Notes under the pieces: generated by a model | What the model was told of the DNA's origin: nothing | Seen by the model: only the letters and a program-made list of their open reading frames with translations | The model's database searches: none | Source of the DNA: Antitrichia curtipendula | Taxonomy: Eukaryota > Streptophyta > Bryopsida > Hypnales > Leucodontaceae | NCBI GenBank assembly: GCA_951230915.1 | Contig: OX579634.1 | Coordinates: 11,062,725-11,126,724 of the forward strand | DNA: 64,000 bases | Reading direction: 5' to 3' | Shown here: one piece after another, positions 23,047 through 35,275 of the stretch | How positions within the stretch are numbered: the stretch's first letter is position 1 | Layout of the letters: each line of letters starts with the position of its first letter | Made by a program: the position numbers and the translations under genes

Positions 23047-23805
23047 GGGTACAAGCATGCTTGGGGTACCCCAGTCAGGAACCAAGGAACAGGAATGAAA
23101 TAATTTTCAATTAGCCTATTTTACAAATAAAAAATAGAGTAATTTTTTAAAAACATTGGTTATTGCTAGAACGCATATAGCCAAATCATTTTCATGATTC
23201 AAAACCTACTAAATCTTTAATTTTTAATTTTCATATTTATTAGGATTTAGTAGCTGATATTGTATTAATGGAAAATATACATGTATATACAAGAATTTTA
23301 CCATGATTTTTGCCTATTCACTACTTTACAACTTACTTTTCATGTTTTAATTATGAAATTCAAAAGAATCTCGAATTTTGAATTCCTTTTAAACGTAGCT
23401 CCTCCTTATATTTTAAGATGATTTGAAAAATAATAAAAAATAGTTAAATTTCCCATATCAAGTTATAGATTTCTACAACTGGTTATTAGAACATCATAAA
23501 CCAATAAAATGATTTGAAAACACTTTCTACTAAATATTGATATTCCTTTTTGATTCCTGAATGAAAAATGGACACTGTGACAGAGTCCTGAATGGGGCTT
23601 CAAGAATCATATTAATAACTTTAATCAATTAGAGGCAAATTTTTTTGGATGATTTCATATTGTATTCTATTTGAAGCAAGTAAATTTGTATTAAAATTAA
23701 ATTACTACAAAATAAATTGTAGCCTAATCTACATTAAAGAAATGAACTTCACTGCATTTTATCGTGTGACGGCGTTTATGGGGTACCCCAAGCATGCTTG
23801 TACCC
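23047..23805. mobile_element. 759-bp element with 27-bp ends made of small palindromes
   Basis: Both ends read, inward, GGGTACAAGCATGCTTGGGG followed by TACCCCA, a perfect 27-bp inverted repeat that itself contains the palindromes AAGCATGCTT and GGGGTACCCC. A direct ATGA flanks each side (23043-23046, 23806-23809). The interior is AT-rich and non-coding. Superfamily unassigned: a 4-bp duplication and this terminus do not fit the common plant types I know. Confidence 0.8.
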
Positions 23806-23958
23806 ATGAATGCTAGAATGTCATTTGATGACGATGTTTGAATGTTAATTGGAGGAAGTGGATGTTTGTGTCCTAATTGGAGAGTATGTGTGAGATGACG
23901 TTGGAAAATTTGTGAAATGATTAGTCAGAGAAGAAATTGTGGGGAATTGATTTAGATA

Positions 23959-24530
23959 TTAATCCCTAAAGCCCCGCTTGTCTCCTCCGGGAACAATTTG
24001 GGTCCGGGTAGGTTCCTATTGTCTCAATTTGAAGTGAATTTTTTTGAGATTTTTTGAAGTTGTGTAGCTTTGCAAGAGCTTTGTGGATATATAATTTTTG
24101 TTTCAATCAGATGCTGGATGAAAAAGTTATGGCACAATGAGCAAGAAATGAAGATTGGCGGGCAGCCCAAAAAAAATTACAAAAAGTCAAAATAATTTTT
24201 TTGAATTTTTTTACTAAAATATTATGTTTTTACCTATAAGTAAAGATTTGATTCATTCTATTTGGACTAGGGATGAGAAAGTTATGGACAATTTTACTTT
24301 TTTGGGCAATTTAAGCATCTTCTTGGAAAATTTTTTTTTGTTCAACTTTGATTGCTAATATCTTCCAATCCGTACAATGAAATTTGATGAAATTTTTACT
24401 ACATGATCTTAGACAAGTTAAGTACAAGATCCTATAGTTAAGTTGTTGTTTTTTAAAATGGTTTCTTTAAGTGAATACAAAAGAAGTGGTAGTTTTGAGT
24501 GGGTTTTGGCAGAAAACACCCTCGGGTTAA
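23959..24530 (+). mobile_element. TTAA element, copy N (variant 2, 572 bp)
   Basis: It starts TTAATCCCTAAAGCCCC and ends ACACCCTCGGGTTAA, with TTAA at each edge (23959-23962, 24527-24530). It shares the interior phrase GGACTAGGGATGAGAAAGTTATGG region with copy B. Confidence 0.65.
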
Positions 24531-25294
24531 GTGGAAATTATAAGTGTGGTCATTAATTGTCAAGTTTGGCTATGCAAGTGTAATTTCAAACTGGTCACGT
24601 GTTAATTGTCAAGCTGTGAGTCAAATAAGTTGTGCTGTTAAGGGACTGTTCCCACTTGGCTTTAGCCGGGGAGTCCTAAAATAGAGTAAAAACATCGCTA
24701 CAGTGTTATATGCAGTATTTTATTGTTGCGTACGTCTTCTAGGCTGGGGTACTTACAGTAGGTTGGTGTCAAATAACGGAACGTTCCCACTAGAGGTCAG
24801 CAGTCTATTTCAGCTTTGCGAAAACACTTTTTCTGGTGACGTGTTTCCACTTTGGATGGGAGTTTTAGCAAAAGCTAAGGACAGCTGGAGTGAGTTCCGT
24901 TGAAGCTTGCCTTCAGAGTCAGGGAGACATGGAAGCACAGGTTCACGTTTAGTATTCATGTGCAAGACTTGGTTTTCAGAAATGTACGCTTGAACTTCAT
25001 TTGCTTCTTTGCTAGTTACCATGAGTAGCTTCAGTGTCTTCTGTTGTCTTGCATACGGAGAATTGCACAGGTAGTTCTGTCATCAATGGCGCTGAAGGTC
25101 GAAGTGTGCAGACGTTTTGTTCTATCGCACTGAGAGCCTTCCTGTTATTGCGAAGACTCTTGCACTGAAGTTACTGTGCATTCCATTGCCAGTCGTCCGA
25201 GACGAATGAGTTCCGTACCTTCTTTGGAAGGCACATCCTGTTTGTGCATGAGAACTTCCGTGCACTGAGGTTTTGAGGGAGGACTAATAGAGAC

Positions 25295-26959
25295 ATGAAG
25301 TTATTGGACGCCATTGAATTTCAATTGCAATTGGTAGCCTTTACAATACGCTTCCGCCTTCATTGTCGTGCGCTTCCCAGAAACCCTAACGCCCAGGTTA
25401 ACTTCTTCAGCGCTTCTTCCTGTTTTAGCTCCACTCTTCACCTATCATACATTTCATTTTGTAATTTTTTTTTCAAATGCTGTGTACGCATGTCTCCGCA
25501 GTTTCTGAATTACGAAGTGCTTCCACTGTCAGAACTTGCTTTACTTAGGGTTCATTGCCGTGTGGACCATGATGTGCAGACTGATCGCCCTCTTTTACTG
25601 CTGAAAACCATGGATCTCTGGAGTGATCCCACAAATGTGGCGGCTTTTACTGTCTTCGTACTCAGTCTCATTTTCCATTGCAATGACACCCTCGTCTCCG
25701 TCTGCGACACTGATATGGACGACACCTGGGACAGAGCGCCACTGCATTATCTACAGATTCCAGAGTCCCAAGTGCTGGATACTCTGGGGTTGTTCTCCTC
25801 TATGCTGAACAACTACCGGCTCTGCACGATCGCTTACCCTTTTTTCGATGAGGTTGCTTATTGGGTGAAGCCCAGATCAACTACATGGTTCAGTAGATTC
25901 CTACTTCATCAATATGATAACTCTCGCTGGTTGTCGATGTTTCGTATGACGAAGCAGTCAGTGTTTTCTTCAGCAGAATTGCTGGAACCTCACGTCCAGA
26001 AAAAGAACACTAAATACCGAGTAGCTGTCCCTATACTCATCCGAGTGGCTTGCACGCTCTTCAAACTCACTCATGGTGCAAACCTAACTGTTTGCAGTGA
26101 AATGTTTGCAATAGGGCGGAGTACGGTCTGCAAAATTCTCAGAGAAGTTGTACACACTATCAATGACACTCTCAAGCATGAGGTGAGTTGACTTTCAGCT
26201 GAACATCTGAGGCGTACGCAATCCAGATTCGCTGATATCTGTTCCCTGCCTGCTGTTGTTGGTGCCATCGATGGCGTGCACGTTGCAATTGCAAAATCTA
26301 GTACATGCCCTGCAGATTATTTCTACTTCAAATCAAGGGGTTACAGTGTTAACTGCCAGGCTGTTGTGGACGCTGATAAGAGATTCATTGATCTCTACAT
26401 TGGCATGCCGGGCTCCACTAACGATAGTCGCATGCTAAGACGATCAACTCTACATCATCTTGCTTCACATGGAAACCTCATGAATCCAGCGTTCTCTGTA
26501 GATGTTCAGTCACCATATCTAATAGGAGATTTAGGTTACCCTCTTCTCCCGTGGCTGATGGTTCCTCATCATGGTAGCAGACATCTCTCTGTTTCTGAGC
26601 TTCTGTTCAACAAGAGGCTTCGAACTGGAAGGTGCTTGGTGGAAAATGCTTTCGGCATTCTAAAGCATTGCTTTCGTGAACTTCTGGTGAAAACTGACTT
26701 GCACTTGGCTTTCTTGCTGGACGTCATCTTATGCTGCGCAATTCTTCATAACCTGCTTCTAGGTCAATCACATGAGCAGGTTGAGATGCTACTTGACATT
26801 CTTAGACGTGAAGGTCTTGATCCAGAAGTTCCAGCCTACAATGCTCCAGGACTAGCACGTCGTGAACCTTGCGTGGACGATGTTCCGTGTGAAGCAGCCA
26901 GACAAAAACGACATGATCTGGGTGTTTTACTCAGTACACATCGGAGGGTTCCAATGTAG
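25295..26959 (+). pseudogene. Harbinger transposase with one in-frame stop
   Basis: One frame runs 554 codons with a single TGA at 26189-26191 (codon 299); 25295 is the first ATG, and 25492 is a later candidate start. Codons ~190-295 hold the helix-turn-helix-like region (MFRMTKQSVF...VAVPILIRVACTLFKLTHGA...FAIGRSTVCKILREVVH). The catalytic triad is Asp326 in GAIDGVHVAI, Asp412 in YLIGDLGYPLLPW and Glu450 in RCLVENAFGILKHCFREL, i.e. DD37E, as in Harbinger transposases (DDE_Tnp_4 family). It would cut at the GGG-ended repeats and insert at TAA, together with the Myb-like partner. The TGA lies right after a GTGAGT that resembles a splice donor, but the only near acceptor gives a 16-base intron that breaks the frame. 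So I take TGA as a mutation, most simply CGA to TGA. Confidence 0.9.
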
Positions 26960-27326
26960 TCTCTCCGAAAACAAAGGTCAGCTCTTCCATGTGAACCTTC
27001 CTTGAACTTCAACCTTCCTACAGTGATGACGTTCCGAAAATACAGAACTTGTACTGTACAATTTTATTTTATTTTATTTTTAAGATGTACAAGTTTTACA
27101 AGTTGCTCTTTCTTTGCAAGAAGACATGTACATGTGAGCACCGCATGGACTAAGAATGGAAGTCTACATGCAGCAATTCACATGCATCTCTGTACAGAAA
27201 CCAATACATATTGTTACATAACCAACTCTTAAACTGATTCTGGTTTTCGGAGTAGTACTCAATCACTACTGTACATACGTAAGTGCCACTGATAATCTTG
27301 AGTGCACTCAGCGCTCACTAATGTGA

Positions 27327-29613
27327 TCACTGAGGAGGTCCGGAAGTGTTGAGGCTGTCGAAGAACTGCGGTCCATCGGACGTTGCTGCTAGACCTCCGT
27401 TGCTAGTAGGATGCCGCAAACCTCCATTATGGTGACTGCCGCTCGCTTCAGCTGTATGCATTTGCGCTGCAGGTGCGCTGACGTTGCCACCATTTTGTAG
27501 AGGTGCAGGTCCTCCCGGATGCGCATGCTGAACCCTAGGTACGTGGATGTCCGCTCTGCTTGTAGACGACAGCCCGGCTCCGAGTACCGCAGTGAGTTCT
27601 TGTAAGCAGTGCACCATCTTCTACTGTTTCAATATAGACAATCTTGCATTGTCATGAGTTACTAGTGCACTCTCGTACAAACGGAGGTCTCTCTCACGTT
27701 GATAGCACATGTGCTCTTGAAAGAGCTTCAATTGAATGTCCATTTTGTTTCTCTCCACGTCCAGTGATGCGTCTGCAATGTCTTTCATGTGCGAGGCCAT
27801 GACAATTCCAGTGCTCTTGGTTGCTTCGGCAATGACATCGTGACCTGACATTTTCTTTTTCTTTATGCCGGTGTTCCCTGCTCTTTCCCTGGCCGCAGAG
27901 GCTGTGTTTTCTGACGAACTCAGAATATGAGTTGGCACTTGCAGAGGAATGGAGGTGAAGGCTCCTGGAATGGATTCACTGCTCCCTTGCACAGGTGCTC
28001 CCGTACTGTGAGGAACGTGTTGGGCTTCCGGAGGTGGCGCCGAAAAAGAGCTGTCGTCCGTAGACAAGTTTATTGGAACAGTTCTTTGACCCACTCTAAT
28101 TGGATCTTCAGTGTCGCTGTCGCTTGCTTCAGTTCTCTGCCGCTACGTGGATGGCACGTCAGGGAAGTTGCAGTCCGTGGGAGACAAGACATCTCGCAAA
28201 TGAACAGGATTGATAAGAGGCCGTACGCAGTACCACTCGTGGATAGAAACGAAGTACTCTTGAGAGAATTGTTTGGGGAGACCTTCGCTGACGCGCTCCT
28301 CCACTGTGAGGTTCTAGTAGTCTCTGATGTTCTGTCCACTGCGTCCCAAGTAATCGCTGATGTGTTTGTAGTTTGGAACGAGTTGATTCCACTTGGTTTT
28401 GCAAGCTTGCCCGTCGCGCACCGAAGGTGAGAAACCTGCTTTCATGACAATGTCTGCTATCCGCATCCACTTCGTGACGTCCGGTGTCATGAGATCTCTC
28501 TTGTCAACTGTTTGCTTTTCTTGCAAGTGTTGTTGCCTCTTGGCGCTGATGAGGACGAGTGTTTCCGCAGTCTTCCAGTTGTGACTTCTCTCCTTCCGTC
28601 GACGTTGGGCACGAGAGGGACCAGCTTAATTGACAGCAGCGGCTGCTGCAGGTTGAGACCGCAGTTGCGATGGAGACAGGTTCACGGCGCACTCGCTTAC
28701 ACCGAAGTGAGCAGGTAGAGATTGCGCACCTGCAGGTACAGACGTCCGACAGTGCTGCACTTTAGCTTCTACAACTTAAAAATTTAATCCACAAAGGCAG
28801 CACAGAAGCAATGGTACTTCTGAGGTGTAAGTTTTGCATGGAATGATGTGAAGCACTTCACATGTGATGAATTCTTGTCACTTTCCTGTGTACATATTCC
28901 ATGGCGAAGGACTTGCATCGTACATACTGTAAGAGATAATGGATACAAGTGACGAGGTGCAGACGACATAGTATACAGTGCAAAAAATCTGTTCTAAACT
29001 AAGCTATGCTTCTGTGACTTGAATATAGAGGATAACAGGTTTGCTGTTATCGTGAAAATATGTGAGGTGCCGCTCCATACTTTGCAGCGAATCCACACAG
29101 AGGAAGATGACAGTACAGCGAAATTGAAGGTATGTTACATCTTTTGCATGCACGTCATATAAACTTACATGAAGCAGTTATTCATTGAGGCATCGGAGTG
29201 TTTTTGTTTTTGTGCAGGTACAGGGGACACGTTCAAGCACTAGTGGACTCTTAGCTCACACATTTGCAGCAATTAAGGTCAATGAATCATAACTTTTATA
29301 CTGCAAGTGTGCAGCATGTGCTGTCTAAACGTACTGTACAGAGGACTACGGCACTCTTCTGAATGAGGTACGTAATTGAACGATGTAACTCAGAATTGCA
29401 TGTCCATTTGTGAAGCATGCACGTCCAGTACTTGAGAGCGTGAGGAATTTCGTTTTTGCATGTGTTTTCCGCCTTTAACTCATGAACATTTTGACAGACA
29501 ACAATTGAAAGTTCGAAAATCTCACCTTGATGAGGAACGGCAGTAGGCCGAATGGGTCGAGGATTTCGTTGTTCCTGAGATCGCGAGTCCATGTTCCCGC
29601 TCAGAGATCCCAA
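27327..29613 (-). pseudogene. Harbinger Myb/SANT-like DNA-binding partner, two exons, four in-frame stops
   Basis: Exon 1 (29613-29526) starts ATG GGA TCT and ends in phase at a GTGAG donor. Exon 2 (28729-27327) starts after a CTGCAG acceptor and keeps the frame. Its trihelix-type domain reads RSHNWKTAETLVLISAKRQQ, then WMRIADIV, then RDGQACKTKWNQLVPNYKHI, and YxNLTVEERVSEGLPKQF follows. A Ser/Pro linker and a helical, charged stretch (SLDVERNKMDIQLKLFQEHM) come next. In-frame stops are TAA 28628-28626, TAG 28316-28314, TAG 28145-28143 and TAG 27623-27621. All four are one C-to-T or G-to-A change from Gln or Trp (the 28316 stop sits where the family has Trp after Tyr). In Harbinger systems this protein binds the element ends and helps the transposase into the nucleus. 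The intron (28730-29525) holds no feature I recognise. Confidence 0.8.
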
Positions 29614-30525
29614 TTACTGTGTTCAAATGACTCTGCAAAGAAGTTCACGCTACACAAATTTCATCTCATATTTTCATGCACCTACAATGCAACAACGAGT
29701 GCGCAACATAACTGTAACAACGATGACGACGACAGACTTTTATGAGAAAAAATGACTTCAAAGTTCACAATCACAGACAGAGCACAACAGAATCACACCT
29801 CTGTGACGTACAATTGGATTCACTCTTGTTCCACCAAGCTGACAGAATCCGAATTTCGCATGAAAAGAGTCAGCCGCAACATCCGCTGAGCAGAGACGAT
29901 ATAAATTGCACTCACCTACATGACCGGTAGGGCGGTGCTCTCTCACTGAAGCGCCGGTCATGCCGGTTAAACTCCACTTGAGCTGCGTAACATTTAATGT
30001 AATGCGTCCCACAGCACTGCATGTATAATTTAACGACTAATCATCTTCACAATCTACATTTCAAGAAGATTTAACAGTAAAATTCGACGGCTGCTAATCA
30101 CATGGTGGGTCTCACAGTATTGGGCTATTTATGACTTAAAAGCTCATCTACTGAAGTTGCTAGCGAGGATGCCACCTAGGTTCGGAAACTAGCAAAAACC
30201 GCAAGTGGGAATGAACTGCGAACTTTAAGCTCATTGACACAGGACGTAACACCAAGTGGGAACACCCCCTAAGGGGCCTGTGATTTTATATTTCAAGTTG
30301 AGTGATTAGAATGTCAAATTATAAGAGTGTACATATGCATCTGATAGTTTATTGCTAATTTAAATTATTAACAGGTCAAGTCTAATGGCATACAAGATCA
30401 CCAAATCAGTATTAAGAGTATGCCTTGGTAAGTGAAGCAGAAAAATGAAATAGCAGTGTGTGTGTGAGAGGAATGAAGTTTGTGATTAATTTGAGTGTGT
30501 TGGCCAGCATGGTAAATGTGAAATG

Positions 30526-31456
30526 TTAACCCTTAAAGAAGCAATGTTAACCCTCAAAAACCACTCAAAATTGCCATTTCTATTCCTTTCATTCAAGAAA
30601 AATTATAAAATTAAAAATAAGAATAAAAATCTAACCATAGGATCTTGTACTTTACTTGTCTAAGATCACGTGATAAAAATTTCATGGAGCTTGACCACAT
30701 AGATTGGAAGATATTAGCATTCAAATTTTTTTTTAAGTTTCTTTAATACTAGCATGCAATTTCAAATGACTTTAACCGCCCTTTGTGGAATTTTTTTGTA
30801 CTACAGACTTTGAATTTAAATTCTTATATATTGAAGAGTTAAGTTGAAAGTCTAAGAAAAAAATTTCAAAAGAAAAATGATTGTTTTTCATTCATTAAAA
30901 AATTGTCAAGTAGAAGTAGGTCCAAGATTGAATAAAAAACTAAATCATTAATAGCTCTAAGATGGGATTGAAACACAATAATCCCAATGGTGAGATTTTT
31001 CTAGCTATCAAATTTAACCTTGTCAAAATAAGAAACATAGAAAAGTTTAAAAAATTGCATTCAAAAATGTATCCTATAAGTTATTTTTTCAAGAGGATGC
31101 CTAGATTGCCCGAAAAACAAGATTGTTCATGACTTTCACATCACTAATCCAAATAGAATGAATCAAAGATTTACATATAGACAAAAATATGACATACAAG
31201 GAGAAAATATTTAAAAATTTAACGTCATATTTTCATGGATTTTTTTTTCTGCCCGGTGAAGTGAAAATTATGTTTCAAATGGCATAACTTTTGCTCCCGG
31301 TCACCGATTGAAATAAAAATTATATTCCCATAAAGCTAAGAAGTTTTTCTATGTTAAGAGAAAATTTGTAAAAAAATTCATTAAAAATTGAGGTCCTAAG
31401 AACTTGCCCAAAATCCATTTTGTCCCCCAAAGGGACAATGGTCTTTTAGGGGTTAA
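30526..31456 (-). mobile_element. TTAA element, copy F (variant 2, 931 bp)
   Basis: It opens TTAACCCTTAAAG at 30526 and closes CTTTTAGGGGTTAA (TTAA 31453-31456). A second end-like TTAACCCTC at 30547 makes the exact left edge uncertain. Non-coding; its orientation is opposite to copy A. Confidence 0.75.
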
Positions 31457-32217
31457 AGGAATCTAAATTTGCAATATAAAGTTTGAATGTTGTCTTCCTA
31501 GTCAACTAGATATGTCAGGTGCCATATAATTGTGCTTCATCATGTATTTGTGCTCGTTTTAGGGTTGTAGTCGGAGTTATAATATTGGGATTTTGGTAAA
31601 TAGGAGTTTGGGATAGGGCTTGGGGGAACTTTAAAAACACATATATCCTTGAGCAAAGATATATGTTCACACCTTGTGTCAAAATTTCAAAAAGATCCAT
31701 TCAAAATTAATGTTGAGGAACTTGCCTGAATTTTCAATTGATCATTCAATGATGATTTGGTCTTTTGAGGTTTAATTGATTATTATTAAATTAAAGATGA
31801 AATTTCTCCTTCAATACACCTCCTCTCTTATCATGTTTTCTTCTAAAACTTTTTTAATTAACCCCCACAAGTTCATTCATGTGTAGAGGCCTGAAAGTGC
31901 TTTTTAATATTAGTCTCTAAACCAAGGCTAAAATCTTCACTTGTATTTCTTTTAACAAATTCAACCATATTATCCTTTAATTAACTTGTTAGAGTGCACC
32001 TTTGTAAAATTAAAAAATTAAAAAATATATCAATTGCAAGATCACAAATGAATGCTTGGATTTCAAAAAAAATACTTCACTTCTTTCCAAATGGTTGGAT
32101 TCATCTTTCAAATGTTTTACTCCAAAATATATAGATCCTACAACTTGCAATTCTCTATAATATGTTGAAGAAATAAGTTGAAAACACATATAAAATTAAA
32201 ATTAAAAATTTCACATT
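31457..32217. other. no recognised gene
   Basis: AT-rich. A stretch near 31715-31775 (TGATTTGGTCTTTTGAGGTTTAA) resembles an eroded TTAA-element end. Confidence 0.35.
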
Positions 32218-32758
32218 GAAAAATTAGTAAGTAGAAAATAATAGAGATTGAAATAAATTGTTGAAAATTTAGTTACGGAGTTGAAAAATGCCAATCCTAG
32301 TGGTTTCAATGTTGTAATAAACAATCTACATCCTATGATTTTATTTTTTTCCAAAGATATTAAAAATTGAATTAATGAAAGGTTTAAAAAAAAAATTAGA
32401 GTAGAGATTCCATAGCTGTTCACGAGCTAAAACTCCTCATAATTTTCATCTCAATAATCAAAATGGAATGATTCAAAGCTTTCCAAATATATATAAATCT
32501 AAAAAATCAATTTCAAATTTTTGTTTTTTGAAAAAGTGATTTTTTCTTAGATACCTAAGCTCCTGAGATCCAAAAGAAACTACGTATCAAAAGAATAACT
32601 TTTTAACTATGTAGTCAAAAGTTATGAAAATTGTTATACCTACAAGCTACTCCTTGACCACATATTATGTGAAAATTTCAAAGAAAATTTCCGTTCATAA
32701 ATGAATGTCTAAAAATCCTATGTTGCCAAAAAAATGCTACATGGTCCTTTAGGGGTAA
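32218..32758 (-). mobile_element. TTAA element, copy G (variant 1, 5' part missing)
   Basis: It reads as the reverse of copy A from the AGTAAGTAGAAA landmark to the eroded end GGTCCTTTAGGGGTAA. The distal part is replaced by unrelated sequence. Confidence 0.6.
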
Positions 32759-33653
32759 TATACATAAGGCCTTTCAAACCCTTTTACACCTTCAAATATG
32801 CAAGCTTGTAGAAAGAAGAACTTCAACGCCTTTTTGAAGGATTTAACATTTAACATTCAAAAATCTCTAAGTAAATAGAAACTTAGCTTCATAATTTGAG
32901 TGAATATAAAGCACTTGTATAGAATGAAGGTAGAAGGTGTCAAAAGGAACAAGTATTTCTATATAAGCCAATCTTTTGGAGGATTTGGTGTACCCTTATT
33001 CAACTTGTTTTCAAATGAAAAAGATCAAAATGATTTGAGAGATATTAATTTTGTGCCCGCAGAATTATAGGGGCACCATTATTAATAAGTGTGGAAATGA
33101 TTGCAAGACATCATGTGGAATAGTTTTTTGACTAGTGTTTGTAAGAATTTTTTTATTTTTTAGGCTTTCATTAATATAGATGTCAACTTTTATACCTTTT
33201 CATAGCCCCTTAAGCCTACATCTGAGAGTCAAATTAATTTATAATTAATATTATAAAAAAATGAGGGTCGTAGTTTCCATCAATCATAGAACTAGTAATT
33301 TCTAGCCTTCTTTAGGTTGGTACTTGAATCCCAAATAACACTTTAAAATTACTTTAAATTTATTTGAATCCTAAATAATTTAAAATTATAAAACATACAT
33401 TTAAAACTTTAAGAAAAAAAACTTTCTCTACATCATCCATCTTCTAAGGTGCACATGCCGGATGAATCAATGAAAAAAATTGGCAGTAGATTCTCTAAAC
33501 AACCAAATTGATAATTAAGATTTACAACACATTCAATACTTTGTTCTTCTCCTGTGACTCTATGAGGGTATTGGTTGTAAAAATATAAAATCTTTTTTCA
33601 TTCTCATTTATACTAGATAAATAGACACATGCATTTCCAAATTTAACCATTGG
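32759..33653. other. no recognised gene
   Basis: AT-rich DNA without repeat ends or long open frames. Confidence 0.35.
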
Positions 33654-33857
33654 AAGAAAAACGTGTGTTAAAAACACGTTATGAATGTGGTCTCGACATA
33701 ATCAAGATGATATTCTTACATTGAGAACTGCATTTATAACATGTTTTACCAACACAAACTTGTTGATACCAACACATTTTTCGTCAATGTAAGAATATCA
33801 TCTTGATTACATTGAGAACTCACGTTTATAATATCTTTTACCAACACATTTTTTCTT
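33654..33857. repeat. fold-back, arms about 80 bp
   Basis: The left arm AAGAAAAACGTGTGTT...ATCAAGATGATATTCTTACA returns inverted (TGTAAGAATATCATCTTGAT...AACACATTTTTTCTT). The loop region holds direct ACCAACACA repeats. It looks like a hairpin MITE; no target duplication is clear. Confidence 0.65.
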
Positions 33858-34726
33858 AGTAAACATATCCATACAACATTGTTAGATGTTTCCAACGTAA
33901 AGATCCAAGTTGTAAATAAACATATAAAGACTTCAAAATCAAAGGATTTATCTTGCTCACATTTTTAACGACAAAATCACCCCTCCTATTTGCAAATCCT
34001 AGAATTTTCATTTTGACATTTTTCATATTAAAACTTGTTGAAATGTTTTTCAACAAACAAATTTTAAAAGGGGTGAACCAGGTTATAATGTCAAAGAATC
34101 ATATTCAACTTCTTGCATGTATTTCTAGCACGTTTTTGTGGAACTTGTAATTAAAATCTATAAAAACTAACATGTTTTAACATATTACAATAAATTATAA
34201 CTAAAATTGTCAAAATGTAAATCCTCAAGAATGTATGTAGGAGTATGGTTTCATACTAGTGATTACACCATTACTTACAATCCTAACATGTAGGATCTTT
34301 TAGGCATTTTGGACTTTAAAGCAATATATGCTAGATATAATTGTAGTATTGTACATTAAATTTAATAGAAAATCTTTTTTTTGGATATTATAAAATATAA
34401 TCATTAGTTTTTTTTAATGAGGCTCAATAATTAGTTTTCTACTTTCAAGTTTGCCAAACCAATAATCCTACATTTACCTAATCTTTTAGAAAATCTTTTA
34501 CTTGTGTATTTCTATATTTGCATAGGCTTTCCAACTTGCCAATAGGCCATGGGAAGAAAAAACCTATACAACCACAAAATAAAGGCAAGGTTTTATATAA
34601 AATCCTTAAGCCCTTAAGAACCAAACATTAAAATTTGAACAATAGACAAATGAAAATACATCTTGAGCATACAAAAATGTATTTTTTCATCCATTAATTT
34701 TTTCTGAAGATTCTTGTGTTAGTTCT
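33858..34726. other. no recognised gene
   Basis: AT-rich intergenic DNA, no structure seen. Confidence 0.35.
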
Positions 34727-35275
34727 TTAACCCCTAAGTGCTCAAACAACAATTTTTTGGTCGCTGCCTGACTTCGGGCAAAAATTTTGGGCAAAAAAGA
34801 TACTTTTTTCAATTTTACTTTTATTTTTATTTCTAAAATATTGGATTGTCTTTCAATATTTACATTGAAAACTTAGATCACTACGGGTCAAACAAAAATT
34901 ATAAGAGAAATAGCACAAAGTATCTAGAATTGGCTAGTGTTGAAAAAATTACTATTTCGGAAAAGTGTTGGTGTTCTCATTTTTAGATCTTATGCATTTT
35001 TTACAAATCAATAGAAACCGCAATTTTGACCAATCATAAAAAAAATTCAAAGCCTAAAGGTAGATATTATATTTTTGATTAAAATTTGAAGTTATATCTT
35101 CAAAAATCATTTGAAGATAATCTGAAAATAATTTTATAATCTTGACTGTATGGATATTTTTTATTTTTCATGCTTTCCATTATCTTGTTTGATGCAAAGT
35201 TCAAAAAAGTAATAGAACTCATATTTTATAACACATTTGTGTTTTGTCCAAATCCGTTGGGCTTTTAGGAATTAA
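34727..35275 (+). mobile_element. TTAA element, copy H (divergent type, 549 bp)
   Basis: It starts TTAACCCCTAAGTGCTC and ends GGGCTTTTAGGAATTAA; TTAA lies at each edge. The interior differs from variants 1 and 2. It shares its right TTAA (35272-35275) with the left TTAA of copy I, so one element landed at the edge of the other. Confidence 0.65.

Larger units (their letters stand above)
24642..30269. mobile_element. PIF/Harbinger element, complete, 5628 bp
   Basis: Inverted ends GGGACTGTTCCCACTTGG (left) and, reversed, GGGGGTGTTCCCACTTGG (right) match at 19 of the first 23 bases. They are flanked by the 3-bp duplication TAA (24639-24641, 30270-30272), the PIF/Harbinger hallmark. Two convergent genes lie inside, a DDE transposase on plus and a Myb/SANT-like protein on minus; both products are normally needed for transposition. 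GC content is clearly above that of the flanks. Both genes carry premature stops but are otherwise continuous, so the element is recently inactive or needs readthrough. Confidence 0.93.

Noticed and set aside
26184..26199. GTGAGT...CAG as a transposase intron
   Set aside because: Sixteen bases is below any workable intron size and removal breaks the frame; the coding frame continues unspliced after the TGA.
28159..28470. Separate minus-strand proteins in the Harbinger element
   Set aside because: They are other-frame shadows of the Myb/SANT-like gene, whose own frame is continuous apart from stops.
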